The position numbers were made by a program, and so were the translations under genes. A stretch of 64,000 nt of DNA from an uncultured Chloroflexales bacterium. GTDB lineage: Bacteria > Chloroflexota > Chloroflexia > Chloroflexales > Chloroflexaceae. The stretch spans positions 310,001 to 374,000 of the forward strand of contig CALGUG010000059.1 in assembly GCA_937902315.1 (NCBI GenBank). Direction: 5' to 3'. Below the pieces are notes generated by a model that did not search any database, had not been told where the DNA came from, and saw nothing but the letters and a program-made list of their open reading frames with translations. Below, in pieces: positions 6,966 to 15,258 of this stretch. How positions within the stretch are numbered: position 1 is the stretch's first letter; every line of letters begins with the position of its first letter.

Positions 6966-8162
6966 TTAGCTCGCAGGTATGCCCGATTCGTACACTTCTG
7001 CGAGCGTTTTGGCTACGCGCTGGGCCGAGAACTCGTCTGCGACCCGTTGGCGAGCTGCCTTGCCGAAACGCTGGCGTAGTTCAGGTTGCTTGAGCAGCTC
7101 GATCACGTAGGTTGCGATCGAATCGGAATCGCGCGGTTCGGCACAGAAACCGGTCTCGGCGTGGATTACGGCCTCGCCTTCGCCGCCGAAGCTCATCACA
7201 ACCGCTCGCTCCATGGCCATGGCCTCTAGTAAGCCGATCGACATCGAGCCGACGGGAACCGGCAAGACAAAAACATCCATCGTAGCGATAAATGGACGTG
7301 GATCGCTTTGGAAGCCTGTAAAGCGAACCCATTCTTGTAGACCAAGCTCAGCAACTTGGGCTTCGAGCTGTGCCCGTAGCGAGCCGTCGCCCACCATTAA
7401 CAAGACGGTGTTGGGGCAGGCGGCTCGGATCTTGGGCATCGCGTCGATCAGGTACTCCAACCCCTTCTCTGGCTCGAAACGAACCACGCAGCCGATCAGC
7501 GCTGCTCCGGCGGGAATGGCGTAGTGTTCGCGAATCTGCTGAATGAGTTCAGGGCCGATCGGTGGGAAACTGTTCATGTCAACGCCGTTGTTGACCACCA
7601 TCATCTTGCTGGCCGATGGATCGATATAGGTTTTGCGGGCTTGATAGTTTTTCTGCGAGACACAGATCACCCCGTCGAGCGCGCGTTTCAGCAGCATATG
7701 GGTGATCCGCTCCTTGAGCGACAACTTATTGTCGGGCGCCAGATGTTCGGTTCGATAGATCGCCTTTACGCCTGCCAGCCGCGCGGCGTAGATCGCGAAT
7801 ACTTGGCCGAGATACCCCGTCGAGTGGGCATGCAACACATCGATCTGCCAATCCTTCAACTGCTTGTAGAGCTTCCAAGTCTCGATGAGCTGTGCGAGCA
7901 GGCCATGGCGACGATCGGGGGTGACGTGGGCATGGTGATCAGCTAGTTGCGCCAGCTTGCGAGAAAAGGCCTGCGTTGTCTGCCAGCGTGGTGTGATGGC
8001 GAAGACTTCGAAGCGGCTGCGATCAAGGTATTGGGCGATCAGCTCGACATGGGTTTCGAGACCACCTTGAAAAACGCTATTGCTGAACAGAGCGACCCGC
8101 AGACGACGATCTTCGTTCTGCTTGAGAGTTTGGCTGGCTTGCGCCGGCAGTGTCTCTGTCAT
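6966..8162 (-). CDS. GT-B fold glycosyltransferase, family 4-like
   Basis: The 398-residue protein has the two-domain GT-B layout. The N-terminal half opens with LRVALFSNSVFQGGLETHVELIA, the C-terminal half with IGCVVRFEPEKGLEYLIDAMP and LLMVGDGSLRAQLE, which is typical of GT4. It transfers a sugar from a nucleotide donor to a growing lipid-linked glycan at the inner face of the membrane. The usual E-x7-E signature is altered: the second Glu is present in GLLEAMAMERAVV, but the position eight residues earlier is Gly (VGSMSIGLLE). Start ATG 8162 follows GGAGG closely. The upstream neighbour is the aminotransferase at 8175-9347, 12 bases away. Donor and acceptor are unknown. Confidence 0.87.
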   Translation of the reverse strand: MTETLPAQASQTLKQNEDRRLRVALFSNSVFQGGLETHVELIAQYLDRSRFEVFAITPRWQTTQAFSRKLAQLADHHAHVTPDRRHGLLAQLIETWKLYKQLKDWQIDVLHAHSTGYLGQVFAIYAARLAGVKAIYRTEHLAPDNKLSLKERITHMLLKRALDGVICVSQKNYQARKTYIDPSASKMMVVNNGVDMNSFPPIGPELIQQIREHYAIPAGAALIGCVVRFEPEKGLEYLIDAMPKIRAACPNTVLLMVGDGSLRAQLEAQVAELGLQEWVRFTGFQSDPRPFIATMDVFVLPVPVGSMSIGLLEAMAMERAVVMSFGGEGEAVIHAETGFCAEPRDSDSIATYVIELLKQPELRQRFGKAARQRVADEFSAQRVAKTLAEVYESGIPAS

Positions 8163-8174
8163 AAGACCTCCAGA

Positions 8175-9347
8175 TTAGTGCACCAAAGCTGGTAAACGAC
8201 AGGCGATGCGCAGCGCTTCAGCAACATAAGCCTGATCGTCGTCGCTCATTTGCGGGTAGAGCGGCAGAATGATCGAACGATCTTGGGCCGCCTCGGAGTT
8301 GGGCAAGTGATAGTTCGCTCGGTTGCGATAGGGGGCTTCGCGATGAGCGCACATGATCCCGCGTCGGCTGGCGACCCCTTGATCGAGCAGGCTCTGCATG
8401 ACGCTGCGTTGGTCGCAGCCTTCGGGCAAGCCAACCCAGTAGCTCTGCCAGTTACTGCGTGCCCAGCTTGGCTCGTTTGGCAGGCGTAGGCCTGGAATAT
8501 CGCTCAGTAGCTCAGCATAACGCTCGGCTTTTTGGCGTCGTGCTGCCACGATCTCGGGCAATCGCTTCAGTTGTTCGCGCCCGACGGCGGCTTGAATATC
8601 GGTCATGCGGTAGTTAAAGCCGATCACGCTATGCTCTTCGAAGAGCACTTGGTTGGCGCTGTGGCGCACGCGGTCGTTGATGCTCATGCCGTGCTGGCGC
8701 AAGAGACGGAATTGGGCGTCGTATTCGGGATTGTTGCAGGTCAGCATGCCGCCATCGCCCGTGGTGATCACCTTGCGCGGGTGGAACGAGAAGCAGGCGA
8801 TCGCACCGCGTGTTCTGCCGATGTTTTCCCACTCGCCCTGCCAGCAGATCTGGCTGCCGCTCGCGCAAGCCGCATCTTCGATCAGTGGCAAGCCATGGCG
8901 CTCGCTGATGGCGACTAGGGCGGCCAGATCGCAGGGCATGCCCATTTGGTGAACGCAGAGAATGGCTTTGGTGCGCGATGTAATCGCTGCCTCTACCAAC
9001 TGCGGATCGATATTGCAGCCTCCGGCCTCGATATCGACGAAGACCGGGTTTGCGCCGCAGTAGTGAATGGCGTTGGCGGTCGCAATGTAGGAGTGGCTGA
9101 CCGTGATCACCTCGTCGCCGGGCTGCACGCCCACAGCTAGCAATGCTAGATGGAGGGCGGTGGTGCAGTTCGAGACGGCGCAGGCGTATTTGGCTCCGCT
9201 ATAGGCTGCGAACTCCTGCTCGAAGGCGGCCACTTCTGGGCCTTGGGTTAGCCAGCCCGAGAGTACAGGGCGGCCTGCGGCTGCCGCTTCGGCCTCACCG
9301 ATCAGTGGGCGGGTTAAGGGAATCTGGCGTTTGGCTTGGCTGCTCAT
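8175..9347 (-). CDS. DegT/DnrJ/EryC1/StrS sugar aminotransferase
   Basis: The 390-residue protein is a PLP-dependent nucleotide-sugar aminotransferase. It shows the substrate-binding start IPLTRPLIGEAEA, the loop SNCTTALHLALLAVG, VIEDAAC-like LIEDAACASGS, and the Schiff-base Lys in CFSFHPRKVITTGDGG. Such enzymes convert a keto-sugar nucleotide to an amino sugar using glutamate. ATG 9347 was chosen because it overlaps the TGA of the epimerase gene (ATGA), which implies translational coupling; an in-frame start 33 bases upstream would lie inside that gene. The pairing with an NAD-dependent epimerase/dehydratase suggests the two act in sequence on one sugar nucleotide. The identity of the sugar is not established. 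Confidence 0.9.
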   Translation of the reverse strand: MSSQAKRQIPLTRPLIGEAEAAAAGRPVLSGWLTQGPEVAAFEQEFAAYSGAKYACAVSNCTTALHLALLAVGVQPGDEVITVSHSYIATANAIHYCGANPVFVDIEAGGCNIDPQLVEAAITSRTKAILCVHQMGMPCDLAALVAISERHGLPLIEDAACASGSQICWQGEWENIGRTRGAIACFSFHPRKVITTGDGGMLTCNNPEYDAQFRLLRQHGMSINDRVRHSANQVLFEEHSVIGFNYRMTDIQAAVGREQLKRLPEIVAARRQKAERYAELLSDIPGLRLPNEPSWARSNWQSYWVGLPEGCDQRSVMQSLLDQGVASRRGIMCAHREAPYRNRANYHLPNSEAAQDRSIILPLYPQMSDDDQAYVAEALRIACRLPALVH

Positions 9348-10324
9348 ACAGTGGCCCCCTGTTTCTGGGCTTGCCACCACTGCACCAAGCGGCGCAAGCC
9401 TTCTTCTAAATCGACTTGAGCTTCGAAACCGAGCATCTGCTTGGCTTTGCGGGTGTCGGCTAGGCGGCGTGATACAGGATTCACCTTGCGTTCTGGACCG
9501 TATTCGGGCTGCATGCCCTCGCAGCCCATCACGCGCATCAAAGCATAGGCCAGATCGTTGAGGCTGGTTTCGACCCCCGAAGCGACATTGAAGACCTCGT
9601 CAGAGACATCGGATTCGGCGGCCAGCAGGTTGGCGCGAGCGATGTCTTCCACAAACACAAAGTCCATGGTCTGCTTGCCATCGCCAAAGATCAAGGGCGG
9701 TTTGCCCTCGATGATGCGATCCATCCAGCGGATCAGAACCTCGGTGTAGGCGCCGTAGATATCCATACGCGGCCCATAAACGTTGAAGTAGCGCAGAGCC
9801 ACATAGTTTAGGCCGTACATATCGTTGAAGCTGCGCAACAAGCCTTCGTTAAAGGCTTTGAGCGCACCGTAGAGGGTTCGATTGTTGTAGGGGTGGTGCG
9901 ATTCGTCGGTCGGGAACTGCTCTGCAAGACCCAAGACCGAAGCGCTCGAAGCCGCTACCACCTTCTTTACGCCCGCCTTGACCGCCGCCTCGAACACGTT
10001 GAAGCTGCCTTCGCCCAAAACATCGAAGGCTAGGCGTGGCTCTTCGGCGCACTGGGTGATGCGGATAGCGGCCTGATGAAAGACCAGGTCGCTGTTTTGC
10101 ATAACTTGGTCGAGCAGCTCGCGATCGCGAATGTCGCCCTGTACGATCGTCACCTCACCCTCTGCACGGGCCGCAGCCAAGTTGTCGATTCGACCGCGCA
10201 CAAAGTTGTCTAAGACCACGATCTCGCCGTAGTGACCTTGTTTTTGCCCTTGCACCAACAGATCAACGATGTGCGAGCCGATTAAGCCAGCCCCGCCTGT
10301 CACAACAACTCGTTTCGCTTTCAT
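9344..10324 (-). CDS. NAD-dependent nucleotide-sugar epimerase/dehydratase (extended SDR)
   Basis: The 326-residue protein has the extended SDR pattern: dinucleotide-binding VVVTGGAGLIGSHIVD at the N-terminus, DIRDRELLDQ for adenine binding, HQAAI, the Ser of AASSASVLG and the catalytic YGALK. NVYGPRMD and FVEDIARANLLA are typical substrate-domain motifs. The family includes UDP-glucose 4-epimerases and 4,6-dehydratases; the sequence alone does not separate these. ATG 10324 is preceded by AAGGAAG. Its stop codon overlaps the start of the aminotransferase gene. A complete family B MITE-like element (10352-10512) sits between it and the aminotransferase upstream, dividing the locus. Confidence 0.88.
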   Translation of the reverse strand: MKAKRVVVTGGAGLIGSHIVDLLVQGQKQGHYGEIVVLDNFVRGRIDNLAAARAEGEVTIVQGDIRDRELLDQVMQNSDLVFHQAAIRITQCAEEPRLAFDVLGEGSFNVFEAAVKAGVKKVVAASSASVLGLAEQFPTDESHHPYNNRTLYGALKAFNEGLLRSFNDMYGLNYVALRYFNVYGPRMDIYGAYTEVLIRWMDRIIEGKPPLIFGDGKQTMDFVFVEDIARANLLAAESDVSDEVFNVASGVETSLNDLAYALMRVMGCEGMQPEYGPERKVNPVSRRLADTRKAKQMLGFEAQVDLEEGLRRLVQWWQAQKQGATV

Positions 10325-10351
10325 GCAACTTCCTTTTGTCTGATTTGAGTG

Positions 10352-10512
10352 ATACCAAATCCGCTAGTGTTTTGGGCAGCCCTTGGAACAGACAGCGAAC
10401 ACCGTCTTGTGGTGGATAAGCTGTTTGTAGCCGTAGGCGGACGCGCCAAGGACCGAATGGACGGTCGAGACCTCGCCGCTAAAGCGCTTTGCTCATCAAG
10501 CGGATTTGGTAT
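10352..10512 (+). mobile_element. MITE-like element, family B, best-preserved copy (161 bp)
   Basis: Perfect 13-bp inverted ends, ATACCAAATCCGC (10352-10364) and GCGGATTTGGTAT (10500-10512), enclose a non-coding interior. The core GTAGCCGTAGGCGGACGCG is at 10427-10445, followed by GAGACCTCGCCGCTAAAG. It lies between two genes of the polysaccharide locus that read the same way. It can serve as the reference copy of the family in this window. Confidence 0.85.
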
Positions 10513-10539
10513 GAAGGCCTTCGATTCTGAGCTAAACCA

Positions 10540-11673
10540 TTAGTACGCCAGGCTTTTCTCGGGCAGAGCGTTTTGTTCAAGGCTGTGCCACTCCATCAAG
10601 GCCGCGACGACTTGATCTTGCTGCTCGACCGTCATTTCGGGGAAGAGCGGTAGCGAGAGCACCTCGTTGGCGACCTGTTCGGCTAGTGGGAAATCGCCCG
10701 CTTTGTAGCCCAGCCCGCTGAAGCAGGATTGCAGATGGACGGGAATCGGGTAGTGAATGCCGGTCTGAATGTCGCGTTCGGCCAAAAAGCGTTGCAACTG
10801 ATCGCGTTGCGGGTGGCGGATGGCGTAGACGTGATAGACGTGGCGGCGGTCGCTGGCCTCCTGTGGCACCACGAAGCTGTCGCCGAGCAATGCGTTGTAG
10901 CGGGCGGCGTGCTGGCGGCGTTGTTCGGTCCAGCCTTCAATATAGTTCATCTTGACGCCCAAAACCGCGCCTTGTACTCCATCCATGCGGTAGTTGTAGC
11001 CCTTCAGCACATGGTGGTACTTCTGCTCTGCGCCCCAGTCGCGCAGCATACGGATTCTGCGCGCGATCTCGGGATCGTTGGTTGTAACTGCGCCGCCTTC
11101 GCCGTAGGCACCGAGGTTTTTGCCCGGATAGAAGCTAAAACAGCCCACATCGCCGATTCCGCCGATGCGTTGGCCTCGGTATTCGGCCCCGTGGGCTTGG
11201 GCGGCGTCTTCGATCACTCGCAGGTTGTGGCGCCGTGCGATCTGCATGATCTCGTCCATATTGGCGGGCTGTCCGAAGATATGAACGGGGATGATCGCTT
11301 TGGTACGCGGCGTGATCGCTGCTTCGATCAGATTCGGGTCGATGGTGTAGGTCAGAGGCTCAATATCAACAAAAACGGGTTTCGCACCGGTATAGTCGAT
11401 CGCCGAGGCGGTCGCGACAAAGGTAAAAGGCGTTGTAATCACTTCGTCGCCGGCTTCGACTCCGATGGCTAGTAGAGCGAGGTGCAAGGCGCTGGTGCCG
11501 GAGTTGACAGCAATGGCATGTTTGGTGTGGGTATATTGAGCAAATTGCCGTTCAAATGCTTCGACCTCTGGGCCCAACACAAAGTGGGCCTGTTCGAGCG
11601 CCTGCTCGATGGCAGCATGAATCTCGGGTTTGATACGTTGGTATTGCGTTTTCAGATCAACAAATGGGATCAT
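10540..11673 (-). CDS. DegT-family aminotransferase, WlbC/WbpE-like
   Basis: The 377-residue enzyme starts IPFVDLKTQYQRIKPEI, has NSGTSALHLALLAIG, VIEDAAQAHGAEY and the PLP Lys in CFSFYPGKNLGAYGEGG, all close to the 3-keto-sugar aminotransferases WlbC and WbpE. Those enzymes aminate UDP-3-keto-GlcNAc uronic acid. Immediately upstream on the strand lie a WlbA-like oxidoreductase (11701-12711) and a WlbB-like acetyltransferase (12737-13309), so the three enzymes give a coherent route. The start ATG 11673 follows GAGGCAG. A second, less related DegT enzyme is encoded at 8175-9347. A UDP-GlcNAc 6-dehydrogenase, needed to begin the route, is not in the window. Confidence 0.87.
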   Translation of the reverse strand: MIPFVDLKTQYQRIKPEIHAAIEQALEQAHFVLGPEVEAFERQFAQYTHTKHAIAVNSGTSALHLALLAIGVEAGDEVITTPFTFVATASAIDYTGAKPVFVDIEPLTYTIDPNLIEAAITPRTKAIIPVHIFGQPANMDEIMQIARRHNLRVIEDAAQAHGAEYRGQRIGGIGDVGCFSFYPGKNLGAYGEGGAVTTNDPEIARRIRMLRDWGAEQKYHHVLKGYNYRMDGVQGAVLGVKMNYIEGWTEQRRQHAARYNALLGDSFVVPQEASDRRHVYHVYAIRHPQRDQLQRFLAERDIQTGIHYPIPVHLQSCFSGLGYKAGDFPLAEQVANEVLSLPLFPEMTVEQQDQVVAALMEWHSLEQNALPEKSLAY

Positions 11674-11700
11674 TTCTGCCTCATTCTTTTGTTAGGTTGT

Positions 11701-12711
11701 TTAGATAAGCTCGACCGGCTGACCGTGCAGCTTCATAGACTGCGAGGCCGCTTCAAGAATGCGCACCAGGCGTAATCCGGCGTGCCCGTCAGACTGAGGG
11801 CGACGGTTGTTTGTAATGCAATCGACGAAATGTTCCGCTTCGATCTTGAGGGCTTCGACGTTCTCTAAACGCGGCGCCCACATATCGCCCGCTCGATAGC
11901 CAACTTTCAGTTGATAGGTGTCTTCGGGATTGTTATTGACGGTGATGCCCTTGTCGTAGACCTTGACCTTCTCGCTCATCTCGATGTCATCGTAGACCAC
12001 CATCTTTTCGGAGCCGCCGATCAGAGTGCGGCGGATCTTAACGGGCGCCAGCCAGTTCACATGGAAGTGCGCCATCAGTTGATCATCAAAAATACAGTTC
12101 AGATACGCTAAATTTTCGGGTTGACCCGGGATGTGGGTCATGCCCGTCGCCGTCACGAGGCGCGGTGTGCGCTCAAACAGAAAGTCCATAATCGAAAGAT
12201 CGTGTACGGCCAGATCCCAGAGCACATTGACATCGCGCTGAAAGAGGCCCAAGTTAACCCGCACCGAGTCGTAGTAGTAGATCTTGCCCAGAGCGCCCGT
12301 TTGGAGCAGCTCTTTGATTTTGCGCACCGCGCTGGTGTAGATAAAGGTGTGGTCGACCATCACAACCCGCTGGTAGCGCTCGGCTAAATTGAGTAGTCGC
12401 TCGCCCTCTTCGCTGGTAGCAGTAAAAGGTTTCTCAACAAAAATATGTTTGCCAGCGCGCAACGCTTGTTCGGCTAAGGCATAATGGCTTGATACCGGTG
12501 TGGCGATAACAACCGCATCAAGCTCGGCCTTCTGTAACATTTCGCCCATATCAGCGTAGGTCGTCACCGAGGGGTAGATTTGGCTTACTCTGCTTCGCGC
12601 ATCGGGGCGCGGATCGCAGACGGCCGAGACACGGGCACCGGGCGTTTGCATAAAGTTGCGAACCAGATTCGGCCCCCAATAGCCGTAACCAATTACTCCA
12701 ATCGAAAGCAT
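11701..12711 (-). CDS. Gfo/Idh/MocA-family oxidoreductase, WlbA-like
   Basis: ATG 12711 was chosen because AAGGAGG lies 6-7 bases upstream; the frame continues further but that part overlaps the neighbouring gene. The 336-residue product has a Rossmann start IGVIGYGYWGPNLVRNF, the family signature VEKPF and the catalytic-region DLAVHDLSIMDFL. This resembles the NAD-dependent 3-dehydrogenases WlbA and WbpB, which oxidise UDP-GlcNAc uronic acid at C3 before amination. It lies between the WlbB-like acetyltransferase (25 bases upstream) and the WlbC-like aminotransferase (27 bases downstream). Family-level assignment is firm; the substrate is inferred from these neighbours. Confidence 0.87.
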   Translation of the reverse strand: MLSIGVIGYGYWGPNLVRNFMQTPGARVSAVCDPRPDARSRVSQIYPSVTTYADMGEMLQKAELDAVVIATPVSSHYALAEQALRAGKHIFVEKPFTATSEEGERLLNLAERYQRVVMVDHTFIYTSAVRKIKELLQTGALGKIYYYDSVRVNLGLFQRDVNVLWDLAVHDLSIMDFLFERTPRLVTATGMTHIPGQPENLAYLNCIFDDQLMAHFHVNWLAPVKIRRTLIGGSEKMVVYDDIEMSEKVKVYDKGITVNNNPEDTYQLKVGYRAGDMWAPRLENVEALKIEAEHFVDCITNNRRPQSDGHAGLRLVRILEAASQSMKLHGQPVELI

Positions 12712-12736
12712 GCGAGCCTCCTTGCGCTGTGTAGTG

Positions 12737-13309
12737 CTATTGCTCTTTGAAACGTTCTGTTTCTGTACGTGCTTGTGCCTCGGCTTGATCTTTGCAGCGC
12801 ACGCCGCCTGCGCTGACATAGCCGATCACGCGAGCTGGATTACCCACTGCTAAGGCGAAATCAGGTAGATCGCGCGTGATAACGCTGCCGGAGCCGACCA
12901 TGGCCCAGCGGCCGATGCTCACCCCGGCGATTACAATGCAGCCAGCCCCCAATGCTGCTCCGTAGCGCACCAAGCTTGGCGTGATCTGCCAATCGCTCGG
13001 GCCTTTTAAGCCACCGTCGGGCCGAATCGCGCGCGGTAAACGATCGTTGGTGAAGATTACATGCGGCCCGACAAAGACACCATCTTCGAGCTGAATGCCG
13101 CTATAGAGCGAGGCGTTGTTTTGAATCTTGACGTTGTTACCGATCACGACATCGCATTCGATGTAGACGTTGCGGCCTACAATGCAGTTTTGACCGAGCC
13201 GCGCGCGCTCGCGAATGTGTGCGAAGGCCCAGATTTTGCAACCAGCGCCGATCTCGGCTTCGGGCGAAACCTCGGCTGAAGGATGAATAAAGGTTGATGC
13301 GTGTGGCAT
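12737..13309 (-). CDS. Beta-helix N-acetyltransferase, WlbB/WbpD-like
   Basis: The 190-residue protein is a hexapeptide acyltransferase whose start (STFIHPSAEVSPEAEIGAGCKIWAFAHI) and loop VIFTNDRLPRA closely follow WlbB and WbpD. In those enzymes the Asn of this loop takes part in N-acetylating the 3-amino group of UDP-GlcNAc3N uronic acid. A C-terminal tail after GNPARVIGYVSAGG is rich in charged residues. Start ATG 13309 follows GAGGAG. With the dehydrogenase and aminotransferase downstream it completes the steps from UDP-GlcNAcA to UDP-GlcNAc3NAcA. The substrate is inferred from family likeness and context. Confidence 0.87.
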   Translation of the reverse strand: MPHASTFIHPSAEVSPEAEIGAGCKIWAFAHIRERARLGQNCIVGRNVYIECDVVIGNNVKIQNNASLYSGIQLEDGVFVGPHVIFTNDRLPRAIRPDGGLKGPSDWQITPSLVRYGAALGAGCIVIAGVSIGRWAMVGSGSVITRDLPDFALAVGNPARVIGYVSAGGVRCKDQAEAQARTETERFKEQ

Positions 13310-13311
13310 AG

Positions 13312-14328
13312 CTACTCCTCGCTCATAACCTGCTGCTCGAAGTTCGGGACTTGATTGCCTTTGACTAGGGCGAACAACGCTGCACGCCCGCCTAACTCAT
13401 CGCTTGCGCCTTGGTAGTAGCGCAGGTTGAAGATCGAGCTATAGACCCGACTGGCGAGCCCTTGCAAGCCGAGCCGCTCGGCCCAATAGGCGGCCAGCTT
13501 CGAGAAGGCCAACTGGCTATAGCTCAGGCCGCTTCGGTCTAGGCAGAGCTTGACCAGCTCTTTGGTTAAGCGATTGCGCTGCTCGTACTCGTATCCGATC
13601 GATGCCCATAGCCAGCCCTGCTGTTTGTCGCGTGCGAAGATCACATCGTTGCGTCCGTAGCTATAGGCGATCGCTAGCCACGATTCGAAGCTGCGCTCTG
13701 CGTAGTGATAGCCGATAGCTGCCGGGTTGAAGGTGAACTTCAAGCCTAGATCGGCCAGTCTGTAGGCCAATTCGACATCCTCTGCGCGCCGGAACGATTC
13801 GTCGAAGCCGCCAGCCAGTTCGAGATAGCGGCGCGGCAACGAGCAGTTTCCGGTGTAAAATTGGCGGGCTGTCGCTTCCCAATCGCCGCGCAGCATAGCT
13901 TTGTACTGCTTTTCCAACATGGCCTGTTCCCAGCGCACCCACGGCTGCATCGCGAAGTCTTCGGGCGTTAACATCGGCCCTAGCACCGCTTGAGCTTGCC
14001 CCTGCTGGTGCAGTCGCCAGTGCTCGCTCAGCAGTTGGGGTGTAGGAACTACATCGTCGTCGATGAACAGAATGATGTCGGCTTTGCTATGCGCAATTCC
14101 GAGGTTGCGAGCGGCTGCAACGCCACGGTTCTCCTGAACATACACTTTGAGATCAAGGCCAGTCTTCAGGTTTTGTAAATAGTCGTTGGTTCCATCGGTC
14201 GAGCCGTCAGATACCACAATCACTTCGAACTGCTCGCGGGGAAAGCTCTGTGCTTCAAGTGCTGCAATGACATGTTGTAGTCGTGTTAAACGGTTATAGG
14301 TTGGAAGCACAATACTTATTTGGAGCAT
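13312..14328 (-). CDS. Family 2 glycosyltransferase (GT-A)
   Basis: The 338-residue protein begins ISIVLPTYNRLTRLQHVIAALEAQ and contains VVSDGSTDGTNDYL, the DXD-like FIDDDVVP and a later GGFDESFRRAEDVELAYRL, all standard GT2 elements. It adds one sugar from a nucleotide donor to the lipid-linked repeat unit. No membrane segment is evident. Start ATG 14328 follows AGAGGAT. It lies 2 bases upstream of the WlbB-like gene and 27 bases downstream of an acyltransferase gene, within the same run of genes. Linkage and donor cannot be read from the sequence. Confidence 0.9.
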   Translation of the reverse strand: MLQISIVLPTYNRLTRLQHVIAALEAQSFPREQFEVIVVSDGSTDGTNDYLQNLKTGLDLKVYVQENRGVAAARNLGIAHSKADIILFIDDDVVPTPQLLSEHWRLHQQGQAQAVLGPMLTPEDFAMQPWVRWEQAMLEKQYKAMLRGDWEATARQFYTGNCSLPRRYLELAGGFDESFRRAEDVELAYRLADLGLKFTFNPAAIGYHYAERSFESWLAIAYSYGRNDVIFARDKQQGWLWASIGYEYEQRNRLTKELVKLCLDRSGLSYSQLAFSKLAAYWAERLGLQGLASRVYSSIFNLRYYQGASDELGGRAALFALVKGNQVPNFEQQVMSEE

Positions 14329-14355
14329 AAGATCCTCTAACTGTTGAAAGCGCTC

Positions 14356-14958
14356 CTAGATAGTCGAACGCGTCTCGACGATGCGTGCAGGCGCACCTGC
14401 TACATAAGCGCCGCGCGGCACCGAGCGGTTGACCAAGGTGCCTACTGCGATCACGGCTCCGTCTCCGATCGTCAGGCCGGGCAGAAGAATGCTGCGCGCG
14501 CCGATCCAAACATCGTTTCCTATCTGAATATCCTTGTAAACCAGTTCGCCAGCCCGTCGCTGGGCCGGGCCGACCTCGTGTGTGCAGGTGAGCAAGAGCA
14601 CTTGATGCCCCAGCGTAACCCGCTCGCCTAGCCAGATCTGGCCTTCCAGATCAAAGGCGCAGCCGATTCCGATCTGCGAATCTGCCCCGATCCGCAGCCG
14701 TTTATAGATATCACCGCTTCCGGTAAGGGTTGGCATACCAGCGAAATGGCAACTTGGGGCGATATCGAAGCCGACGCGACGTAAGACCGCTGCGCGTAAA
14801 CCGGCTCCAGCTTTGGGCGGCAAAAGCGCGAGAGCGAGTTGGGCGATCCGAAGGCGCATATGCAGTCCGACCAGTTCCTCGCGTAGCACCCGACTTAGCT
14901 TCTGCGAGAGCGCGCTGCGTTTTCTCCAAAGATCGCTTGAAGACCACTCCATGTTCAT
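14356..14958 (-). CDS. Beta-helix acyltransferase (paralogue 1)
   Basis: The 200-residue protein has a helical N-terminus and hexapeptide repeats (LRIGADSQIGIG, IWLGERVTLGHQVLL, IQIGNDVWIGARSILLPGLTIGDGAVIAVG), with His in LLTCTHEVG as the likely catalytic residue, as in maltose/galactoside acetyltransferases. The segment LLPPKAGAGLRAAVLRRVGF matches the start of the acyltransferase at 15259-15780, so the two are paralogues. A second in-frame ATG lies two codons in. A decayed family B element lies upstream (15010-15140), separating it from the polymerase genes. The acyl acceptor is unknown. Confidence 0.83.
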   Translation of the reverse strand: MNMEWSSSDLWRKRSALSQKLSRVLREELVGLHMRLRIAQLALALLPPKAGAGLRAAVLRRVGFDIAPSCHFAGMPTLTGSGDIYKRLRIGADSQIGIGCAFDLEGQIWLGERVTLGHQVLLLTCTHEVGPAQRRAGELVYKDIQIGNDVWIGARSILLPGLTIGDGAVIAVGTLVNRSVPRGAYVAGAPARIVETRSTI

Positions 14959-15009
14959 GCTTTCTACCCTTCAGCGTTTATTCTGAATTTGTTCGATTAT
15001 TTCAATACC

Positions 15010-15140
15010 TTGGCGGTCTATTCTTCACCTTCCATTCGATTTCAACCGCGTCCGCCTACGGCTACTAACATCCCGCCATCAAAGGAGGTCGTATCTGTCT
15101 GTGTGTCGATTTCTCCTTAAAACATATCAATGTAACGGAT
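15010..15140 (-). repeat. Decayed MITE-like element, family B
   Basis: The core occurs in reverse at 15047-15065 (CGCGTCCGCCTACGGCTAC), preceded by CACCTTCCATTCG, which matches the reverse of the family segment CGAATGGACGGTCG. The end near 15136 (GTAACGGATATCG) is degraded. It occupies most of the 300-base gap between two acyltransferase genes. Confidence 0.6.
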
Positions 15141-15258
15141 ATCGAAAGTTTTGATCTGGTTTGCATACATTTTTGACAATACATAAACGTTTTTCTGTCA
15201 GTGTCAGACGAACATTTAAGTTTTTGGCCCTGGCTTGGGCCAGCTTATAAGGCATTTC

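Noticed and set aside
8175..9380. Longer start for the aminotransferase at 9380
   Set aside because: The extra codons overlap the epimerase gene; the ATGA overlap at 9347 is the better start.
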